A DNA stretch of 38,193 bases from Phoronis australis (taxonomy: Eukaryota; Phoronida; Phoronidae). The DNA lies in NCBI GenBank assembly GCA_002633005.1, contig NMRA01000621.1:205824-244016 (forward strand), in the 5' to 3' direction. A program made the position numbers and the translations under genes. The notes under the pieces are model-generated. The model was not told the origin of the DNA, did not search any database, and saw nothing but the letters and a program-made list of their open reading frames with translations. This document shows positions 33,341 to 38,193 of this stretch, in pieces. Numbering within the stretch: position 1 is the stretch's first letter; each line of letters starts with the position of its first letter.

Positions 33341-33774
33341 CTGGTGGCATTCACCTTTCTTTGTGATACAAGCCGCCACGTGCCACGAGATCCTTTTTTC
33401 CAAACCAGTCGGACTGTGCTTCACGGAAACTGATGGGTATGAACTTCATTGCAAAATCTATTACAACCAAAACTTGGTGTGGGGTGAGAGATGACTTCAG
33501 ATCCTGTTTTGCTTGTTCCTTGTTTATCCCTCTGAAAATATGCTGTGTGTTCTGGATAACAGCACGTCAATTTTTGTCTAAAGCCAAGACCAAACTCATG
33601 TCGATGTGTAAAATATATCACGACACATTTCCATTGGTTTGCCAGCCAGTCCAACCTCCTATCTCCAGCTCTGGCAAGAATCAGCTGTAATTCCAATATA
33701 CTTTCAAACTTCTGTGGCACTTTCCACGACCTCAGATGACTTCTGACGTCTTTAACACGGCTAATGAAGGCCAC
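33341..33774 (-). pseudogene. Middle exon of the transposon-like gene, with stop and frameshift
   Basis: One frame gives 'HQVLVVIDFAMKFIPIS', 'FREAQSDWFGKK'. After a run of A/G near 33391-33399 the frame must shift to read 'ISWHVAACITKKGECHQ' before the donor CAG|GTAAAA. An in-frame TGA is also present at 33567-33569. The A-M-K-F ... S-D-W-F-G-K ... I-S-W-H order matches the same family as the exon at 32662-32861, where the first Asp may be part of an RNase-H-like (DDE) core, which is inference. The lesions indicate a non-functional copy. The right boundary is approximate. Confidence 0.6.
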
Positions 33775-34313
33775 ATTTCCTCCGCGATCACACGTATGTA
33801 ACGAAAATTAAACAAATGTACAAGAAGGAAATTCCTCCATATTCTTTGCAGTGACAGGAAGTGCATGTAATCTCGAACCAAAAGTGCTATTGGTAAAAAT
33901 AAACAAAGCATGGAGTGTTTTAGAAAATTAGGGTCTCAAAAGTAAAATTTAAATTTTTGTGATATTGCATTGTTGATATTAGATCATATAATTTAGGTGA
34001 TATCTCTAAACTAAAAGAGTAGCCTCAATTCTCTTGTCAGTCAGACTAAGGCCACATCACAAAAATGCCCAAATTCGAGGGCCACGTTTAGCACTAAATA
34101 TATAAGAGACAAGTATTTTTAAAAGCAATTATCAAAGTTCAATCTTAGAAGTGTCTACACAGATAATTTCAATTTCAAATATATTCCGATATAGCAGGCA
34201 GGTTAAGCAACATCTTGCCACTAGTGACTGGCCTGAAAAGTGGTCTCGGAGTTTTCTCCTCTGCTGGAAATTTAATTGTACCTATGAGTTGCAAATTTCA
34301 TTTTCTTACTAAC

Positions 34314-34478
34314 CTTACATGAGTCTTTATGACCATCAATGTCAAACTGTGTCACCAGTTTTCCAAGTCTGATTTTTTGCCGTTCAAAAAAGGCAGTTTT
34401 ACTGACATGAAAAAATGCAAAATATGCCTTTATAGCCAAATAGGTCATATCTCGGTAACCAAAGGTCATTGAGTGCAA
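34314..34478 (-). pseudogene. Upstream exon of the transposon-like gene
   Basis: It reads 'FGYRDMTYLAIKAYFAF', 'SKTAFFERQKIRLGKL', 'VTQFDIDGHKDSCK', followed by a donor-like AAG|GTTAGT. The segment F-F-E-R-Q-x-I-R-L-G-K-L-V-T-Q-F-D-x-D-G-H-x-D-S-C is highly similar, as I recall, to the region upstream of the D-W-F-G-K exon in the same protein family. Same strand and correct order relative to 33341-33774 support one decayed gene. The right boundary is approximate. Confidence 0.55.
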
Positions 34479-34499
34479 ATATTGCAGCAGTGTACTTTA

Positions 34500-35461
34500 G
34501 GCCAGCATCCCAACACATGCACAAAGTATTAGTTCTGTATGAATTTTTGAGTATAAATAGTGATTTTTCATTTTCATATGGTTTTTATATGGAATCATTC
34601 TTAGTATGCTTAAGGGTTTTGGTCAAAGAATAATAATTTTATTGGTTAGACTGATACATACCAAGGGAACTTGAGCCATGTGATCAATTGTTATTGTTTA
34701 CATATGTTTTGGAAAAAAAATTGGTTAACGACACAATGAAACGTTACAATTTTGTCTTTAGCATCTAAAGTCAATGTATAATAAAGGATTACTTTTACAT
34801 AAATATTTAAAATATTATAGATTTTGGATTTCCTATATATCGTTAAGGTTAAGAATGCATGCCTACATGATGTTCTCTGCACATTTGTTGATTTGATAAA
34901 AGTATCACATCACTGATGGTGTTACTCTATCAAAAAACAAAAATTAAAGGGCAATTTTGACAGTAAAATCAACCATGAAAATCCTATTTTAATAATGTGG
35001 ATTTCTGACTCTGTCCCAATTTTTGTACTTTAGGGTGACCTAAAAGGGCTGCTGGGTTCCTTGTTAATTCCAGGTTGTCGTGTCTCTTGGGAGACATTTT
35101 TTATTTAGTGCACCTGCATTGAATAAATTTATGTTTTTGATAATTTTTTGGCAGCTTTCCCATATTTCAGTAAAACTTCCAGGCTCAGATTTGGGAATTC
35201 TGGGTATTAGAAAAGGCATAAAAATTGGTAATGTGAAACCTGTTGTGATACGAATAGATGTTATTGAAATTTTTTTTTCTGTCTACATTAGACTCACAAT
35301 GTGTCCTTCGTTGATTACCACAATTGCCACGTTGCAAGCTAATTCCTTGTTTTGGAAGCTAATTCCTTGTTTTGCAAGCGTCTCACACCATCACTTGTTG
35401 ATGACAGAGCCTCAGGGTTAGCATACACTACTTGATAATTTACTTTAATTATATCACTAAT
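34500..35461. other. AT-rich non-coding stretch
   Basis: No gene, RNA or repeat was recognised. A 22-bp direct duplication (CAAGCTAATTCCTTGTTTTG-like, about 35335-35380) is the only local structure. The frame at 35080-35421 (plus) has no domain. Confidence 0.5.
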
Positions 35462-35468
35462 TGGAACA

Positions 35469-35750
35469 CATAGGCGGATTTAGGGGAAGGGGGCAGGGGC
35501 TGTCGCAAGCAAAATGAAACAGCAACAGCGCGACGCGTGAGGAAATATAACTAGGACCGCTACTGGAGAAGGGCGGGGTCTCGTTCCCATTTTTTTAGTT
35601 TTAAAAAATTTTAGTTGATAGATTTCCCAACAGAAGCTTCATATTCCGGGCCCCTGCAACTTTCGGGATGCCGGTACATATACAACCGCTCTCTGCTCAA
35701 TTTCCCGAGGCCACGTGTTGGGCCCCACCTACTGGACCCTGATCCGCCAC
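35469..35750. mobile_element. MITE with 7-bp target-site duplication
   Basis: The left end CATAGGCGGATTTAGGG is mirrored at the right end by CCCTGATCCGCCAC, giving short imperfect inverted repeats around GGCGGAT. The element is flanked on both sides by TGGAACA (35462-35468 and 35751-35757), a perfect 7-bp duplication. It is about 282 bp and has no coding capacity. The size and short TIR fit a non-autonomous DNA transposon, and a 7-8 bp duplication is compatible with hAT-like or related superfamilies. Confidence 0.72.
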
Positions 35751-35822
35751 TGGAACAGTACTACAAAACATCACCACACTGATGTCTCGCAAAAATGTTG
35801 CTGTTCTGGTATTGTAATTAGT

Positions 35823-36085
35823 CATAGGCGGGTTTGAGGGGAGGGGGGTGCAGGGGACCCAACCCCTGGCCGGTGCAAGCAAACTTAAACAGCAACAGCG
35901 TGAAGAAATATGGAGTTCACCAACAAGGAACAGGAAGCCTCGGCAGAATCGGGTTGCCGTTTTATTTTTTTTTGGGGGGTGACACCAGGGCACATTGCCG
36001 GCCCCCGCAACTTTCGGGGTGGCTGTGCATACAATCGCGCTTTGCCCAATTCTCCGAGGCAGCATGTTGGACCCAGTCTTATGAT
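35823..36085. mobile_element. Diverged, right-truncated second MITE copy
   Basis: CATAGGCGGGTTTGAGGGG, then CAAACTTAAACAGCAACAGCG, and later CCCGCAACTTTCGGGGTGG and GCATGTTGGACCC, follow the same order as in 35469-35750. Internal indels are present and the right inverted repeat is missing. It lies in the same orientation about 70 bp to the right of the first copy. The frames at 35697-36137 and 35834-36107 are products of this GC-rich repeat. Confidence 0.65.
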
Positions 36086-36690
36086 ATCTAAGGCAAAGAT
36101 CTACTAAAATTTGGTGAACTACAGGGCTAATAAGCAAGCAAATTGCAGTTCAGTGTGGGAACGTCAAAAGTGCAATTAGTTCATCTGTCAACTGTGCTTC
36201 TTCTGCAACTTTTATTTTAATCGCACAGTGAACCTTTAATGTTCACTTAGTGATAGCTAAACCGTTTCAATAATGTTTTTCGTTTTAAAATTGCTTCAAT
36301 TAATACTACAGGTACTCCAATATCGTCCGCATTCTTCGCGATTCTACTGGGGGATTACATTGACAGGCAATACCCCGAGTACGCATGACAAGGGAGACAA
36401 GTCTTTCTTTTGATACATAAACGAGTCGACAAATACGAATTTTCTCATCTGCAAGGATTATAATTACCATTTTTAAGAACTTAGTCCTAACTGCTACAAA
36501 ACGCATTCAAATTACAATAATGACGAAACGTTTTTCTGCGGTTTATTTGGCGTGGATACGAACAGATATGATCTCACGAGATCCAGCCTCATCACCCGTT
36601 TTTCGCGGTATTTTGTAAATGTGATGTGCCATATGTGAAAGACTAGTCGCCAACCGACGAGAGCGAGGTTTTTCGTGAAAATACGGCATA
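36086..36690. other. Non-coding stretch, nothing recognised
   Basis: No exon or repeat was recognised. Overlapping frames at 36306-36506 and 36512-36700 (minus) lack domains. Confidence 0.5.
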
Positions 36691-36691
36691 A

Positions 36692-38012
36692 TGCGTCCAC
36701 ATATAAATATGTGGGCGCATAAAATTGCCACTAGGAGACACACCTGTAGTCGCATCCGTCCGAAAGTTCGCTCATGCCTTCTCAGTGCATGCAAGGAACA
36801 TGTGTGTAAAATTTCATGAACATACGTTGAACGGTTTTGGTGATAGAGCAGCGGACGCTGAAAGGACAGGGACGACGATATAATGCGTCCACATATAAAT
36901 ATTATCATTATAAATATGTGGTCACATAAAATTGCCATTAGGGGGCACACCGGTAGTCAGATCCGTCCGAAAGTGGCATTGTCTGTTGTCAACATTCATA
37001 TAAATACACTTGCTAAATTTAGTAAAGATTTTGCAAGTGATTTAGGAGATACAGACTCGGACGCAAAAAAAACTGCCACTAGGAGGCGACACAGTAGTCA
37101 GAGTCGTCGGAAAATCATCGTCACCCGTCCACTTCACAGTAAAAACATACATGCAAAATTTCACAATTATCCTGAAAGCGGCACGGTTGATAGAGGGTTG
37201 GGCGCCTAAAACAAGACTCAAAGCCAGTAAATACACGTGTGGCCACTAGGTGGCGCAAACTAAGTCGAATCCACCTCACAAACAGAAGCCTGTACATAAA
37301 ATTTTATGAAATTACAATGAGGACCTTTGAAGATACAGAGGTAAACGTAAAAAAACAAAATTGCCACTAGGTGGCAAACCAGTAGTCAGATGTGTCCAAA
37401 AGTCATAGTCGTCCGTTGTCATCATCATATAAATGCAATATCTAAATTTAGTAAAGATCTTCCAAACGGTTTAGGAGTTATAGCCATAGGCGAAAAAAAC
37501 AAAACTGCCTCTAGGAGGCGCCACAGTCGTCGAAGTCGTCGGAAAATCATCGTCAACCGTCGCCTTCATAGTAAAAACATACATGTACATGCCAATTTTC
37601 GCAATCATACTTAGAGCAGTTTGGTTTATAGAGAGGTGGACGCTAAAAAGCAGACTCAAAAACAGTAAAAATGGCCACTAGGTGGCGCAAACTACGTCAA
37701 ATCCATCCGAAACCTGGAGGTTACCTTCGCATCTCTAATGGATGCCTATATCCCAAATTTTGTGAGGACCTTTGAAGATACAGAGGTAAACGTAAAAAAA
37801 ACTAAAATTGCCACTATGAGGCACACCGGTAGTAAGATCCGTCCGAAAGTTTTCTCATGCCGTCCCATCTATGAAAGAAACACATGTGCAAAATTGCATG
37901 AACATACGCCAGTAGGTTTTGGAGATAGAGCAGCGGATGCCGGACGCCAGACTGATGCCGCCTGGACGGAGATGACGGTATAAAGCGTCCACATATAAAT
38001 ATGTGGGGGCAT
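36692..38012 (+). mobile_element. Pearl/Helentron-like array, monomers 4 / 1-2-3-1-2-3-4 with palindromes
   Basis: The stretch begins with a 30-nt near-perfect palindrome (36691-36720, arms ATGCGTCCACATAT, loop AA). Monomer starts follow at 36728, 36935, 37076, 37243, 37364, 37508, 37675 and 37811. By the sequence after each CCACTAGG-like start they classify as type 4, then 1-2-3, 1-2-3 and 4. GGACG units, GATGACGGTATAAAGCG and another palindrome (CCACATAT-AA-ATATGTGG) close the array. A palindrome interrupted by a 12-nt duplication sits at about 36888-36927, between the first type-4 unit and the 1-2-3 series. Short open frames here are repeat shadows. Confidence 0.65.
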
Positions 38013-38193
38013 AAAAAGTCATATTTTTGCCGTCAAATTTCTCGAAAACGTGAACTTTTTAGATTCTTAAAGTATAGTACTTAATGACATTAAGAACTCC
38101 AAAATTATTTTGCCCCCAAAAAGTAGCCACGGAAGTGATTTTCTAGGCTTCCTAGAATCGAATGGATTATGGCCTACCTCTTAAGACAGTGCC

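Noticed and set aside
33433-33690. 85-codon plus-strand frame
   Set aside because: Antisense shadow of the decayed transposon-like exon on the minus strand, whose family words are recognisable.
35697-36137. 146-codon minus-strand frame and 85-codon plus-strand frame
   Set aside because: They lie across two MITE copies, are GC-rich repeat shadows and are antisense to each other.

Overview
The window is animal genomic DNA, AT-rich and intron-rich, and most likely from a marine invertebrate. Reasons: split exons with canonical splice sites, long TG/CG microsatellites, scattered CATGTACATGTA-type words, non-LTR and rolling-circle-type repeats, and a gene of a large EGF plus fibronectin-III-like type that I associate with cephalochordates, hemichordates and molluscs. 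The sequence alone does not fix the phylum. Five isolated N characters (1498, 2092, 11827, 27965, 32661) behave like contig-join markers.

The main gene is on the minus strand and runs from right to left. Fourteen exons were placed between 25798 and 4730 (about 4.8 kb of coding sequence, about 1,600 codons). Reading frame and intron phase agree at every junction except one. In order the product carries a calcium-binding EGF repeat, a second EGF-like repeat, two unassigned Cys-rich exons, a family-specific region, a long 'W-N-D-F' module, and then repeated fibronectin-III-like modules marked by V/I-D-x-T/S-P-P linkers and (W/Y)-A-(I/L)-G motifs. It has many N-glycosylation sequons and no visible membrane segment, so an extracellular adhesion or matrix role is inferred. 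Neither end of the gene is in the window. One or more exons appear to be missing between 11996 and 10079, where an N gap sits next to a minisatellite.

The introns hold most of the unusual structure. There is a 31-bp array of 15 exact-length units lying directly against an exon, each unit resembling a branch point plus 3' splice site (19211-19675). There is also a palindromic 21-bp minisatellite (11537-11826), a foldback element with arms of about 175 bp (5790-6703), Z-DNA-prone tracts, and the 3' end of a non-LTR retrotransposon (25034-25570).

The left end (1519-2641) and the right part (25850-32660) contain near-identical segments joined at Ns. These are best read as two haplotypes laid end to end. 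In the right part one version carries an extra 2.83 kb (29324-32155). A decayed multi-exon gene of a transposon-like family lies on the minus strand at 32662-34500. A MITE with a 7-bp target duplication is at 35469-35750. Elements made of ordered monomers of about 140-165 bp, (ACGG)n and a terminal palindrome (3801-4672, 25848-26203, 27966-28190, 36692-38012) resemble the pearl/Helentron class. Nearly every monomer starts with a sequence close to the CTCF core motif.
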